DNA from: Oreohelix idahoensis
Taxonomy: Eukaryota; Mollusca; Gastropoda; Stylommatophora; Oreohelicidae
Assembly: GCA_024509875.1 (NCBI GenBank)
Contig: JAMPIV010010565.1
Coordinates: 614,783-678,782 of the forward strand
Direction of reading: 5' to 3'
Length of the DNA stretch: 64,000 nt
The notes under the pieces were generated by a model. It made no database searches, was not told the DNA's origin, and was given only the letters and a program-made list of their open reading frames with translations. Shown here piece by piece: positions 1 through 11,650 of this stretch (the stretch's first letter is position 1; every line of letters starts with the position of its first letter). The position numbers were made by a program, and so were the translations under genes.

Positions 1-1130
1 ATAAGTATAATTGTGTCTTTACCTGCGATGTCAGGTTGATTAGGGGTTGTCTTCCCTTGTTTATTCATTCATTGTGTTTGACCTTTAGGGTCAGAGGTTG
101 ACAGTTCGGCGTGGGCCTATGGGAAGGTTTTTTAAGCGGGAGTGAGATATACTTCCGGGAAGCCGGGAGGTCCTGTTTTTCTGAAGGGACCAAGAGTCCA
201 TTGTTTTTCGGGGAGAATCTTCGAAGTAACTGCTATGGCAGTTTTCCCCAGTGAATCTCTGTGCGTCGGGATGACGACAGAATTCCTTGTGTAGTTCTGA
301 GGATTCATTTACCAGGTAATACCGACCTTTATGCATTATTACGCTTTTCGGTGGCAGAACATGTAAAGGATTACCTAGGGTGAACAGCAGTTCACGGATC
401 CGCCATTTCAGAACTTATATATTTGTGCTCGAGGTAGCCATCCAAGACTGTTAGTCTTATATTGTCCAGAAATCCAGTGACGAAGATATATTGTGGGAGC
501 CGCAGATTGGCGGAACTTCTATCTACAATAAGTATTACTGCAGGGTTGGTGATAACCTATTTAACAGAAGTACACGGCCGACGTTAGGACGAGGCCTGTG
601 CTTCCGGCTATTATACTACAGCCTGATATGTGCAATTGGCAGGGAGTGCCAAGTTGCACCTGTGTGTCAAGGTAACTAAGGCATCTGACGCGTTTAGTCA
701 GAGACGCCAAGGGCGACGCTACGAACTGTCATTATTGAAGAACTTTGCTATTGACCATGCACGTCTATTCTGATGTTTACCTTTTTGAATGCCAAATGTA
801 TACCTATCGATGTCAGGTCAGCATGACCTTGTTACACTGACTGTTCCTGTTGATATTATGTGTGTTCCCGTCAATAAATGTCTTGAAACATGCCTGCAGT
901 GTCAAAGCATCCTTGATTACTGCATGTGAGAGTATGGGTTGCAGGATCTACATCTATACGAGCCTAAACACATTCGCGTCTTCATTCGCACCAACACTCA
1001 ACTCATCATACGCTCGCACTACACATCTAACAACATGTAAACTGTCTTGGGCCAGTGATCAATTATTCAAGGTCAAATTAATTGCAGAACTGGTCATAAA
1101 AATGTTTCACTACTCTAGCCTGATTAACTT
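1..1130. other. No gene recognised; possible decayed LTR-like sequence
   Basis: This stretch has no long ORF on either strand. It is less AT-rich than the flanking DNA and holds a polyadenylation-like AATAAA at 873-878. That mixture would fit a decayed LTR or retroelement end running off the left edge, but no partner LTR, primer site or coding remnant is visible. It lies in the intron downstream of the last dynein exon in view. Confidence 0.3.
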
Positions 1131-2538
1131 TTAACTCTCTAAATCCCCCATTAACTTTTGTTCTTCTACTAACTTCTGAATATCCATTAGCTGTCATAAA
1201 ATTAGACATGATAGAAACTGTTTTATTATCCCTTCACTGAACTGTTAACATCTCCATCTCCCTGATACAACACGTCACCGTGATTTTATTTTTTTAAAGG
1301 CTGGAAAACCTTTTCTGTTTGTTTGTAATAGTTTCCCATGCACAAACACCTTACTTTAAAAGATACTGTAAAAGTTGTACACTAGTGTAAAAATTATTTT
1401 GTTTAAATAGGCGCTAGCCTTGGTTAACATGAGACTTTATTAGTCTCACAACTACATCATAATCCAGACCAAATGGAGAAGTTTGGGAATCCTTTACAAG
1501 ATTACTGTAAAATCATGTGTATATCATGTGTCAGCCTCAACAAGGATCCATAATTTCATTCCCCATGTACTTGACAGAAAGCATACTTTCCTCCTTTAGA
1601 TGAACCCTAGGCAACAGGGTAGAAACTTCAGACACAGGGCTCCACCATCCAAATCATTTTAGCATTTGAATCTGTAATGAAAGAATTTAACATACTGTTA
1701 GTTACAGTTTGAGAAACTATGGGTGATTGCTTTTTTTAATCACACATTCTACATTATAATTTAATCTTTAAAATTATATAAGTAATTACGAACTTTAAAT
1801 ATTTTTAAACATTATACCTCCAAAAAAATGTATAAAATCCACCACTTTGTGGTCTGTTTTATTTTTTTTTTCTGTGTATCCCTTCAGTTTTGCAGATATA
1901 AATGTCCTTAGCAACCATTGCTATGGACGAGTAACCTTTAAAAAATGAAGTAAAGAAATTCGTGTTCACAATAAATGTTAAAATCATTACCAATTTTAAT
2001 AGAAAATAGGGTATAGTAACTATTTAAATGGTAGTTTTAAAAAATTAGGTCACTAGGCTTTGACATTCAATTAAAATGCCTAGCACTAGGGTAAGACTTG
2101 CGTTCTCACAAGGTACCTTGTCACGTCTGCTTCATAAATTGGGTCAGCAGGAAGATTATGTTCAATAGCCATGTCTGAATCCAATGTTTCAGTGTCCCAG
2201 ACATCATCATCCGTAGAATCAGTGATGCATTCTTCACTGAAATCATCGCTGAAGTTCATTATTTTAATATTTTTCCGTGACAGTGAAATCCCACTTTACC
2301 GAAAAATTCAAAATGGTGGCGAGTGTTTTCGGTGTTCAGTCATGACTTTAACGTTGATTATTTTCTTATAAAATTTGTTTTAAAAGAAATCTTTTACGTT
2401 TTAAATAAATTTTATGTAGTATTTTATCATAAAATAACGGTATTAATTGGAAAAAAATGTTTTTAAAGTACTTTCTGCGACTTCAAAATTACACTCTGTA
2501 CACTATCAATTTCTAAGGATAGAAATGAAGAGAGTTAA
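1131..2538 (-). mobile_element. TTAA-flanked DNA transposon remnant, copy 1 (piggyBac-like)
   Basis: The element runs from TTAACTCTCT at 1131 to AGAGAGTTAA ending at 2538: a TTAA target duplication plus a short inverted end (CTCTCT). TTAA duplications are the signature of the piggyBac superfamily. On the minus strand a possible first coding exon (2259 down to 2117) opens with MNFSDDFSEECITDSTDDDV and is acidic, as piggyBac transposase N-termini often are, and stops at an AAG|GTACCTTG donor that is also kept in copy 2. No catalytic domain remains. About 1.1 kb of it is repeated at 2.87-7.47 kb. Confidence 0.6.
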
Positions 2539-2869
2539 ACAAAATAAACTATGATTTTTTTAACAAAAAAATTGACATTCATAATCATATCATAATAGTT
2601 GAATCATGAAATAGAAGACATTAAGATTGATTTAGGACTTATGATATTCAAATAGGCAGTTTCTATTTTTCAGGAAGCACAGAAAGGTACTGCATGCACT
2701 ACATTGTGTTCGCATTCTTTTTTCAATACCTTGAGTTACCCAACATTGTTTACAATTTTGTCTTGTAGCAGTAAATTCTGGTATAACTGAGTGTGTGGTG
2801 TTTTTATATTTTTATGGCATTATGTGAAGAAGGAATATTCTGTTGTTTTTTATGTCCACTCAGTTCCTT
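2539..2869. other. AT-rich spacer, nothing recognised
   Basis: AT-rich intron sequence between the two copies of the TTAA element. I see no ORF, repeat or RNA gene in it. The left limit of the second copy is unclear, so its first bases may belong here. Confidence 0.4.
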
Positions 2870-4779
2870 AATTAGTTCCCTGATGCAACACGTCACTGCA
2901 AGCTGATTTTGTTTTTATTTCTTTCAAAGACTTTGGAAAACCTTTTCTATTTTTTATAACAGTTCCCCATGCACAAACACCTTTCTTTAAAAGATATTTT
3001 AAAAGTTGTACACTAGTGTAAAAGTGGAAGAGATTGGGGCCTTACCAAAACATGAAAGAGGGGTAGGAATGTTGATAAAGAAGGAGTTAGAAAAATACGT
3101 ATGTGGATACTGGACACACAATGACAGAATGATGTTACTAAAGATGAGAGCAAAGCCATTCGACATATCAATCTTACAAACTTATGCACCGACTAAAGAT
3201 CACAGTGAGGAAGAAATAGAAGAATACTATGAAGAGCTACAACACACACTTAAACCAGTCAAATCTACAGATGTGTTGATAGTAATGGGTGATATGAATG
3301 CAAAAGTAGGAAAAGGAAAATAGTAGGACAGTATGGATTAGGGACAAGAAATGATAGAGAAGACAGACTTATCCAGTTCTGTGAAGAAAACCAGCTGGTC
3401 ATATGTAACACCTTTTTTGAACACCACCCAAGGAAATTATACACATGGAAAAGCCCAGGAGATGTAACACGTAATCAAATCAACTATATCATGATAAAAC
3501 ATAGATTTAAGAACAGTGTCACAAGTGCAAAGACACATCCTGGCGCCGACATAAATTCAGATCACAATCCAGTCATCATCAAAGTAAATATAAAGCTGAA
3601 AAGAGCAGGAAACAGAAGACAGGAGGAACCCCAGATAGAAATATCAGCGCTGAAACAACCAGATGTAAAACAGAAATATTTAATCGACGTCAAAAATAAA
3701 TATCAACAGTTATTGACAGAAAGCATGGAGCAGTATAGAAGAGAAAACCCAGAAGAAAAAGCAACCGCAAAATGGGAATGTTTAAAAACAAGCATACAAT
3801 CAGCAAATGCAAATTTACCTAAAAAGGAGTCTAAGAAAAATCAAATTTGGATGACAGACGACATCTTGAATAAAATGGCAGAAAGAAAGCAAAAAACACT
3901 CCAGAATATAAAACAATTGACAATGACATACGTACTATGTGTAGAGAAGCAAAAGAACGGTGGATAGAAACAAAATGTAAGGAAATAGAAGACTTGGAAG
4001 CAAAGCACATGACAACAGATATGCATGAAGAAATAAAGAAATTATCAAATCGGTCACGGTTTGCACAAGGAGGAAGCTGTATCAAGAACAAAAATGGTGT
4101 AATATTACTTGATGAGAAAGACATATCAAACAGATGGGCAGAATACGTAAAAGAACTATTCGAGGACAACAGAGGTAAAAAACCATCACCAGATTCTAAT
4201 GAAGGCCCAAACATTCTCAGATCAGAAGTAGAGAATGCCATTCATATGATACAAAAAGGAAGATCAGCAGGGATGGATAACATAAAAATTGAAATGATAG
4301 AAGCTCTGGAGAGCTTTGGTATAGATACAATCACAGAAATATGCAACGATATATACAATACAGGATATTTACCACACGACATGAAGACATCAGTTTTTAT
4401 AACATTGCCCAAAAAACCAAATGCAACAGAATGTTCAGACTTCAGAACAATCAGCCTGATGAGTCATGCAATTAAGATACTGCTCAAAATCATACAGGAA
4501 AGAATAAAAAGTAAAGTAGACAGCGAAATCCAAGAAGAACAGTTTGGTTTCAGACTGAACAGTGGAACAAGAGAGGCAATATTTTGCCTAAGAAGATTAG
4601 CAGAAAAATATACAGAGGTCCAAAAAAGTATGTATATGTGCTTCATTGACTATAAGAAGGCTTTTGACATAATCCATCATGAGAAGATAATTGAATGCCT
4701 CAAAGACATAGGTATTTATGGAAAAGAGTAAGATCGGGAAGGAATTATTCACCATACATAGACTGACCTGGACTCGACA

Positions 4780-4926
4780 TTAACTCTTACTATACGGGAG
4801 CTAAAACCGCGTTTTTACGCGCTAGTTTAGCTATCGTTACCGTCACGCGCCACTTGAACTAGCGAGCCGTAAAATTGGTACTAAACCCGCGCCACTTCAC
4901 GGGGCTTGCCGGATACTAAGAGTTAA
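4780..4926. mobile_element. 147-bp TTAA-flanked MITE inside the LINE
   Basis: TTAACTCTTACTA at the left and TACTAAGAGTTAA at the right are near-perfect inverted copies, flanked by TTAA. There is no coding capacity and the interior is GC-richer than its host LINE. Size and ends resemble the unrelated-looking MITE at 25009-25154. Confidence 0.75.
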
Positions 4927-5391
4927 TATTGAGAAAACAAAAACTATGATGATTAGCAAAACAGACGATAAACCCACATTAAAGATAAGCGTAAATGGGA
5001 AAATCCTGGAACAAGTCAAGAGCTACGTATATCTTGGTCATATAATAACAGAAGATGGCAGATGTGAAACAGAAATCAAGAAGAGAATAGGAATGGCCAA
5101 AGCTACATTCAACAACATGAAACATATACTGACATCCAAACAGTTATCTCACAAATTAAAACTGAGAATCATAAAGTGTTATATATATTCTGCATTTCTG
5201 TATGGTGCAGAAACATGGACGATGAATAAACATGTGGAAGAAAGAATTAAGGCTCTTGAAATGTGGATATATAGAAGAATGGGGCGTATCTCATGGAAAG
5301 AGATGAAAACAAATAAGGAGGTCCTAGAAAATCTAGGTATGAAAAGAGAACTAATGAGAGAGGTCAAAGTTCGGCAGCTAAAATGCTTTGG

Positions 5392-5578
5392 TCGGCTCAG
5401 GAGCCGCCAGTCCCTGGTCGACGACACTCCTTCAAATGTCCTCGCCAGGTCTCGAGTTAATCCAGTCCAAATCCCGGTCGACGAAAAATCCTCAAATGCC
5501 GTCGCCCGGGTTTGATCCTGTATCACCCGGTCGCCAGAGCGGTGTTGTAACCACTACGCTAGCGCGGCTCCCCTTTGG
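5392..5578 (-). mobile_element. tRNA-derived SINE inserted in the LINE
   Basis: A GC-rich 187-bp insert bounded by CTTTGG duplications (5386-5391 and 5573-5578). Removing it restores the LINE frame exactly (KCFG|HIKRH). Read on the minus strand it starts with a tRNA-like head: an A-box-like TAGCGTAGTGGTTA and a B-box-like GGATCAAACCC. No poly(A) tail is visible. Confidence 0.75.
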
Positions 5579-6972
5579 CCATATAAAAAGGCATAACACC
5601 TTGCAGAAGACCATAACAGAAGGGAGAGTTGAAGGCAAACGTGCAAGGGGAAGACAGCGCTATAAGTGGGAAGATAACATCAAGAGATGGACGGGAAAGA
5701 GTGTATCAGAGTGTACCACCAAGACAAGAGACAGAAGACATTGGAGATCCATTACAGCCAACCTTCGATGTAAAAATTATCATAAAAAAGGCGATACTTT
5801 GATTAATTTGAGACTTTATTAGTCTCATAATGACATCATGAGCCAAACCAAATAGGCAAGCTTGGGTATTCTTACCAAGGTAACTTTCAAATCCTATGTA
5901 TATCCAGTTTCAGCCTAAGTGAGAATCTATAATTTAATTCCCCATTTAGTTGGCTTATTTGTAATATACTGCCTAAAAGGATACCTGCCTTTATTACAAA
6001 CCATCCGTTAATTAGTGCAAAGATGTTGTCGAGGCTGATAAAGTTTCTGGAATTTTCTATGAATGAAATCAAACAGAAAGCATGCTTTCTTCCTTTAGAT
6101 GAACCCTAGGCTCTCGCCAGGGTAGAAGCTTCAGAACTGACACAGGGGCTCCACCATCCAAATTATTATAGCCTTGGGGTCTGTAATAAAAGAATTTGAC
6201 ATATTAAACAATAGTTCAATATTCAATATTGACATATTGAAAGTTAGCTTCAGTTTGAGAAACTAAGTGTAAATTTTTTTCATCACACATTCTATATTAT
6301 AATTTAATCTTTAAAATTAAAAGAATAAAATAAAAAATTACAAACTTTAAATATTTTTAAACATTACCCTTTCAAAAAAATATATAACTTTCACTACTTT
6401 CTGGTCTGTTTTAATTTTTTAACTAAGTAACTGTTCATTTTTGCAAATATACATGTCCTAAGCAACCGTTGCTTTGGACGGGTAACTTTAAAAAGTGAAG
6501 TAAAGAAAAGTTTGTTCATAATAAATGTTAAAATCATTATTGATTTTAATAGAAAATAGGTTATAGTAACTATTTAAATGGTAATATATAAAAATAATTT
6601 TTTTAATCCATGGTGCTAGGTTTAGATGTTCATTCTCGCAAATTACCTTGCCGTGTCTGCTTCATAAATTGGGTCATCGGGGACATTATGGTCAATATCC
6701 ATGTCTGAATCCAATGTTTCACAGATATCCTTATGTGAAGAATCAGTGAGGAATTTGTCCCTGAAATCATAGCTGAAGTTATTATTTTTATTTTTTTCTG
6801 CGACGGTGAAATCAGACTTTTTCGAAAAATTCAAAATGGCAGCGAGTGTTTTCGGTGCTCAGTTGTGACTTCAACGTTGATTATTTTCTTTTAAAACTTG
6901 TTTTAAAAGAAACTTTTTACATTTTAAATAAAATTTTATATAATATTTTATTATAAAACAATGATATTAATA

Positions 6973-7436
6973 TCTTCTTCTTCATACACTCTCAGATGTC
7001 AACTTGAATATGTTCAAAGATAGCAGTGGTCAGCTTGAGGCTATTTCTATCTCCATAGAGCTTCTCCAGGATTGGTACAGGTGATGGTCACACGCGCCCT
7101 CTCCGTTCCTCATATGTTGGGCACCACTGAAGCAGACGCCCAGCAGTCAGTCCACTGGTGCCACCGGCAGCTCCCATCTCCAGCCTGCTGAACAGGTGGG
7201 ATCCTGTATCTGCTTCTAACAAAACCCCTTGCCTTTTCAAAAGTTACAATTGTATCAGACTGAGGCAGCTTTCCACCTTCCTTTAGTGAGCTACAGGAGC
7301 TGTAAGCATTTACTCGATATATACTGAGGGAGACTAAGCACCTATGGGTTGCCCAATGTGCAATGATGTCGTTTCTGTTCAACAAATACAATAACAATAA
7401 CACCTTCCTTCACAAATTTACCTACCGCACAAGTCA
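6973..7436 (-). mobile_element. I-like LINE 3' fragment
   Basis: The right-to-left strand encodes remnants of the RNase H/CCHC tail and ends at 6973 in a GAAGAAG tail. The same 3' region recurs at 24058-24525 and 46772-46974, so these are one LINE family. Confidence 0.65.
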
Positions 7437-7467
7437 GATTTCTAAAGATAGAAATGAAGAGAGTTAA

Positions 7468-8165
7468 TTACAAATTCTAATTGTAAATGTTTTATTTAAT
7501 ATCTTAATTAATCATGTGTATTATATAACTTTACAAATAAATAAATACAAACATTTTTTTAAATAAAAAAAACTGCAAATGTACACACATCACATATGTA
7601 CACACAGCACATATGTACACACAAAAATGTACACACAGCACATATGTACACACAGCACATATGTTTGTGTATGCACATGCACAGGGCATGTGGATTCCTA
7701 TTTAATACGATATTTTTTTTATACATAACTTCAGAAAATATAAATTTTATCTGTCTTTATATATATATATATATTTTTAACCTTTTATGAGAATCCTGTA
7801 TTTATTTACTTTTGTTTTTGCTTAATTTAAGAAATTTTAAACCTTTGACTACCACCTCTTTGAGTGCCAGCACTCAATGATGTTAAGAAAATGCTCCTTC
7901 CTCCGAGGCCAGATTAGTGGTATGGAGAAACAAAACAACTAGCGAAAACATGCAGATATTACTACATGACCTTGGGTCAAAGGGCGAGAGCCCAAGTGCT
8001 GCTGGATCAATAACAACAGCAAGAAATTTTATTTATTTATATTTTATCTATTCACATAAATTATTTTTTAAAATGAATCTGTAAAGAAATTTTCATGAAA
8101 GTCACCTATTAATGAGAATGGTAGAATGCAGATATATTTCAGATTCTTTCACTATCACCCCCTAC
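7468..8165. repeat. AT-rich intron with a short (CACATATGTACACA)n tract
   Basis: From 7580 to 7672 a 14-20-bp unit based on CACATATGTACACA is repeated about five times; the unit is self-complementary (CATATG). A (TA)n run follows at 7759-7776. The remainder, up to the donor of dynein exon 9, has no recognisable gene or element. Confidence 0.6.
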
Positions 8166-8366
8166 CTTGGCTTCCTCCTCAAATGGTCTCACAAAAGGTG
8201 AGTTCCTGATGGTCTGTGTCTTGACAATGTGGTCGTCCATCAGGGTCTGAATGTCATCAACACCTCCCAAAATTTTGAGCTGAGTGTCCTTGTACTGGCT
8301 TAGATTGAAGCACACCTCTGCCCATTCTGAGATCATCTTGTTGAATGCCCTCTCCAAGGTAAATTC
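8166..8366 (-). CDS. Axonemal dynein heavy chain, exon 9 of 9 seen (linker)
   Basis: 67 codons, phase 0, acceptor GACAG and donor AAG|GTAGGG. It reads EFTLERAFNKMISEWAEVCF, then LGGVDDIQTLMDDHIVKTQT and NSPFVRPFEEEAK. The VD-I/E-Q...LDDH-I/V-KTQ-(S/T)-R-x-SP(F/Y) block is a hallmark of the dynein linker. It is the last exon in the window. The next expected exon, encoding the WEGKL..LQ..L..W segment, is not found in the 8.1 kb below, so that intron runs off the left edge. Ortholog assignment within DNAH1/3/6/7/12 is not possible from this part alone. Confidence 0.97.
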
Positions 8367-8494
8367 CTGTCAGCAACACAAAATTCTTACATATGGTTTG
8401 TATTTTTGTCATCTCACTGAAATGTGCAGTCAGCAACAACTACACTAATGTGTGCAAACCTAATAACACACAGAGAAGAGAACTGGAAACAGGT

Positions 8495-9382
8495 TTAACT
8501 CCTTCTAACCATCGAGCCGCCAGGTTACCCTATAGATCTACCTGCAAGCTGTATGGTGCGTCCGCTTGATATGATTCTGAATTTGATCAAAAGATTAGAA
8601 AATAAGTGGCCATAAGCTTGTTTAAACCATGTCAACCGTTCCCGTGGACCATACGTTTTAAACTGGTGGTGAAAGAAGTACTTCGGTGCTTAATTTTTGA
8701 ATATTTTTTATCAGTTAGTAATGTCATTAGGTCGTTTGTTTACAAACAGTGTAGTCACAAACATCACTGTCATAGACTATCTAATAATACTACAATAGAT
8801 TATTTCTAAATGAATTTGAGTAATATTGATAGTGATAATAACCTATTTTTGATTCAGAGAAGGAAGTTTAACAAATTTCTTGGAATTATATTTTTAAGTA
8901 ATAAATTAATTAAATTTTGTGGGACAGGACTGGGAAAGGAAGATTCTGGTTCAGTAGTATGTTACTGCACCAAAAAAATCATAAAGATTAATGTTCACTT
9001 GTTGCAATCAAACTCTTAGATTAATTTTCAACTGGATATATGTTTCATTTCCTGAGCTTTTACTGCCAAGGAATTAAGAAGAGCGAAAATATTCACGTCT
9101 ATGTGCATAATTTTAAATTATGTTTTGTTTTAATTTGTAAATATTTCTACACTTCTCATAACATAACTAACAATTATTACATCACTATAAGAACTCATTG
9201 CATTTCACAACATTCTTCAGCCAATTTCCTAAAGTTTGACGTATATCACTTATGTATGCTGAATTAATATAAATATATATATGTCGACTGTCTGTTTTTG
9301 AAGCACCACTTGTAGTAAGAAAATACATCCATTTTGGGACCTGTGGTAAAACCGAAAAACTGCCCGGGATAGAAAGAGTTAA
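8495..9382. mobile_element. 888-bp TTAA-flanked element
   Basis: The left end TTAACTCCTTCTAACC and the inverse of the right end, TTAACTCTTTCTATCC, match at all but two positions, with TTAA on both sides. Two short frames inside (8606-8809, 8810-9019) show no recognised domain; the second starts MNLSNIDSDNN, an acidic start like that of the 1.1-kb element. It is probably a nonautonomous or eroded piggyBac-type transposon in the intron upstream of dynein exon 9. Confidence 0.6.
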
Positions 9383-9954
9383 ATGAGATAAAGAAAACAT
9401 GGAAAGACAATCAGTGAATGGTACAGGACTGGAAGACATGGCATAAACTAATGAAGAAAAGATATGATAAGTCACACAGATAGATGAAAAGAAACAACAT
9501 AGGTAAACACTAGGAACTAGTAACATTAAATAAGCAAATAAGAATCTAGAGTAAAACAGATGAAAAATCAGCACCAAGAATCTAACAAAACAAACAAAGT
9601 GGAAACAAAATTAATAAACGAACAAAAACTGAAATAACAAAATAATGAAACAAATATAAAAGACACAGCCTGGCATGAGATCCAGAAATTTCATCCAGGT
9701 AGCTTCTTTTTTTCCCTCCAGATTTGTTAAAACTCATAGCTAGACGTTATACTAATATTATTTGTTATTTTCTCAAAGTCATTTTGTATTTCTCATCTTT
9801 GTTTGCTGTTTATGACAGTCGTAAGATCTTAAAACATTCTGTGTTTCTAGTGTATTGTTCATTACTAAAATAGCACTCCTTTACAACTTTTATTTGTTCA
9901 CGTTCACTTTGTTGTATCATGTTTCTGTGATCCTATAACAGTAAATGACTGAAC
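9383..9954. other. AT-rich intron, nothing recognised
   Basis: Simple A-rich DNA on the left (many AAACAAA and GAAAA runs) and ordinary AT-rich sequence on the right. I see no ORF of interest, repeat or RNA gene. Confidence 0.4.
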
Positions 9955-10341
9955 ACATTAACTAATCAGTGTAGTCTAATAGTCTAACAACACACTAACC
10001 TATCAGTGTAGTCTAATGGTCTAACAACACACTAACCTATCAGTGTAGTCTAATAGTCTAACAACACACTAACCTATCAGTGTAGTCTAATGGTCTAACA
10101 ACACACTAACCTATCAGTGTAGTCTAATAGTCTAACAACACACTAACCTATCAGTGTAGTCTAATAGTCTAACAACACACTAACCTGTCAGTGTAGTCTA
10201 ATAACACACTAACCTGTCAGTGTAGTCTAATTGCCTAACAACACACTAACCTATCAGTGTAGTCTAATAGTCTAACAACACACTAACCTTTCAGTGTAGT
10301 CTAATTGTTTAACAACACACTAACCTATCAGTGTAGTCTTA
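9955..10341 (-). repeat. 37-bp minisatellite built from a dynein splice donor
   Basis: About ten near-identical 37-bp units plus a degenerate first one. On the minus strand each unit contains AGGTTAGTGTGTTGTTA. This is the same sequence as the start of the intron after dynein exon 8 (AAAG|GTTAGTGTGTTGTTA at 10759 downward). The last unit is split from the exon by a MITE (10344-10739). Each unit therefore carries a copy of a 5' splice site. Confidence 0.9.
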
Positions 10342-10343
10342 TA

Positions 10344-10739
10344 CAGGGTGTCCGTAAAAGATTGTACCCTTTTCAAAAAATGTATTCTCGGCCCCATGAC
10401 ATGGTACGAGGATGCTTTCTATCACAAAAGTAAGATAATCTCTGCTAGTTTTAAAGCATACTTTACAAAGACTCAAAAAATGTGCGCATGCGAGCAGCGG
10501 CTATTTCAAGCAAACCTTTCGCAGTTGAGTTGCAACCGGTAATTGTTACATGTCTCTCAACACACTGGTCAAGTAGGTGAAAAAAAAAGAAATAGGTACA
10601 TTCTTTTTGAGTCTTTGTAAGGTATGCTTAAAAATTTGCAGAGATTATCTTATGTTTGTGATAGAAAGCATCCTCGTACCACATCATGGGGCCGAGAATA
10701 AATTTGTTGAAAAGGGTACAATCTTTTATGGACACCCTG
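10344..10739. mobile_element. Foldback MITE, Tc1/mariner-like ends
   Basis: The left end CAGGGTGTCCGTAAAAGATT and right end (inverse) CAGGGTGTCCATAAAAGATT extend into inverted arms of about 140 bp, so most of the element can fold into one hairpin. The flanking TA dinucleotides (10342-10343, 10740-10741) are the target duplication of Tc1/mariner-type elements. It is inserted at a TA of the 37-bp minisatellite, about 20 bp downstream of the donor of dynein exon 8. It has no transposase. Confidence 0.85.
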
Positions 10740-10759
10740 TAGTTTAACAACACACTAAC

Positions 10760-10945
10760 CTTTGTAGCTGACACAGAAATGGCTTCAAATTTGTCCATAA
10801 ATTCCTCAAGTCCAAGTTTTAGCACTTTACGAACTGTTGTGCCTGCATCTGGGGTAAGGTTGAAGCCAGCAATTTCTGACATTCCATCCCAGTGGTGTTT
10901 TCGTAGACCAGGGTTGCACATGATGCCAATTACTGGGATAATTTC
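10760..10945 (-). CDS. Axonemal dynein heavy chain, exon 8 of 9 seen (linker, NPGLR block)
   Basis: 62 codons, phase 0, acceptor CCTAG and donor AAG|GTTAGT. This is the most diagnostic exon: CNPGLRKHHWDGMSEIAGF, then TPDAGTTVRKVLKLGLEEFM, then a FEAIS segment. The N-P-G-L/M-R-x-R/H-H-W-x-x-(I/M)-S motif is near-universal in dynein heavy chains at the start of the mechanical linker, the element that swings to power the stroke. The intron right after its donor is a minisatellite that repeats the donor sequence (9955-10341 and up to 10759). Confidence 0.97.
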
Positions 10946-11414
10946 CTAGGATATACAATTAAATGCATAAAAACACAAAATTGTAGAGTAAAATTATAAT
11001 AGACACAGAATTGTACATGGACACATCATATAAAGACACTAATTGTATTGTGATATTCTAAATATAAGACTTTGCAATCAACAAAAGATACTGGAATGAA
11101 GATTAATCAAATAAAAACACAGATTAGAATAGTAGTAAAAATATATAAGACACAAGGCTGAGAAGTAATAATATAAAAAAAAAGATGGACAGCGGTGTTG
11201 TAAGAAAACACATGAGATGTAGTAAGAAAACAAATGAGATATAGTAAGAAAACAAATAGTAAGAAAACAAATGAGATATACAAAAACTTATATAGATAAA
11301 ATTATTAAAAGACACTGCCTTGTGACCCATAAAAAGTGACAAAGTAGTACATGGCTAAAACACATGACAGAGATGTATAGCAATAAAATAAATAACAGAC
11401 AGCATTGTAAACTG
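10946..11414. repeat. Degenerate A-rich intron repeat
   Basis: Imperfect repeats of a motif like AGACACAGAATTGTA with AATAAAATAAATAACAGAC appear from the acceptor of dynein exon 8 outwards and resume at 11690-11865 on the other side of a SINE. The units are too diverged to give a period. Confidence 0.5.
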
Positions 11415-11650
11415 GAGTATCCTATTGGCATAGTGATTAGAACACTTGCCTCTTGCACAAAAGTTACTGCGCTATGGGTTCAGAAACTGGCAGTGTCTCA
11501 CTACAGTCTACCCAGCTGTGAATGGGTACCTGACTCACATAATGATTTAGGGAAGGCAAAGGCAGCGAGGACAGGAACTGGTCACCTGCTCTTACAACCT
11601 AGTATAGTGAAGTCTCTAACATTTCACTTACCTACGGCAGTATCTACTTA
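11415..11650 (+). mobile_element. tRNA-derived SINE
   Basis: A tRNA-like head (TTGGCATAGTGATTAG as A box, ATGGGTTCAGAAACTGG as B box) is followed by a body with CAGCTGTGAATGGGTACCTG. The same body occurs in reverse at 56695-56925 and in part at 46205-46350, so it is a repeat family. Confidence 0.7.

Larger units (their letters stand above)
3024..5768 (+). mobile_element. RTE-like LINE, 5'-truncated, with internal deletion
   Basis: The insertion is flanked by TGTAAAA at 3017-3023 and 5769-5775. The frames include an APE-type endonuclease piece (VIVMGDMNAKVGKG around 3280) and an SDHNPVI block near 3560. The reverse transcriptase follows at 3937-4731 (SAGMDNIKIEMIEAL, EEQFGFRLNSGTREAIF, CFIDYKKAFDIIHHEK), then a C-terminal part (INIEKTKTMMISK onward, SAFLYGAETWTM). 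The YADD catalytic box is missing: sequence is lost between about 4735 and 4926. Frameshifts and stops make it dead. RTE clade is assigned from the BovB-type endonuclease and lack of ORF1. Confidence 0.85.
2870..7467 (-). mobile_element. TTAA-flanked element, copy 2, split by LINE insertions
   Basis: A second, diverged copy of the 1131-2538 element. The segments 2870-3023 and 5769-6970 line up in order with 1258-1395 and 1396-2440, and the end AGAGAGTTAA at 7458-7467 matches copy 1. An RTE-like LINE (3024-5768) splits it with a TGTAAAA target duplication, and an I-like LINE tail (6973-7436) splits it near the end. The minus-strand exon is better kept here: an acidic reading frame from 6834 to 6643 with the residues DSDMDIDHNVPDDPIYEAD, and the same donor position. 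Its left boundary is uncertain. Confidence 0.6.

Noticed and set aside
5388..5822. A novel 144-codon gene
   Set aside because: It is a LINE C-terminus that stays open by chance through a 187-bp SINE insertion.
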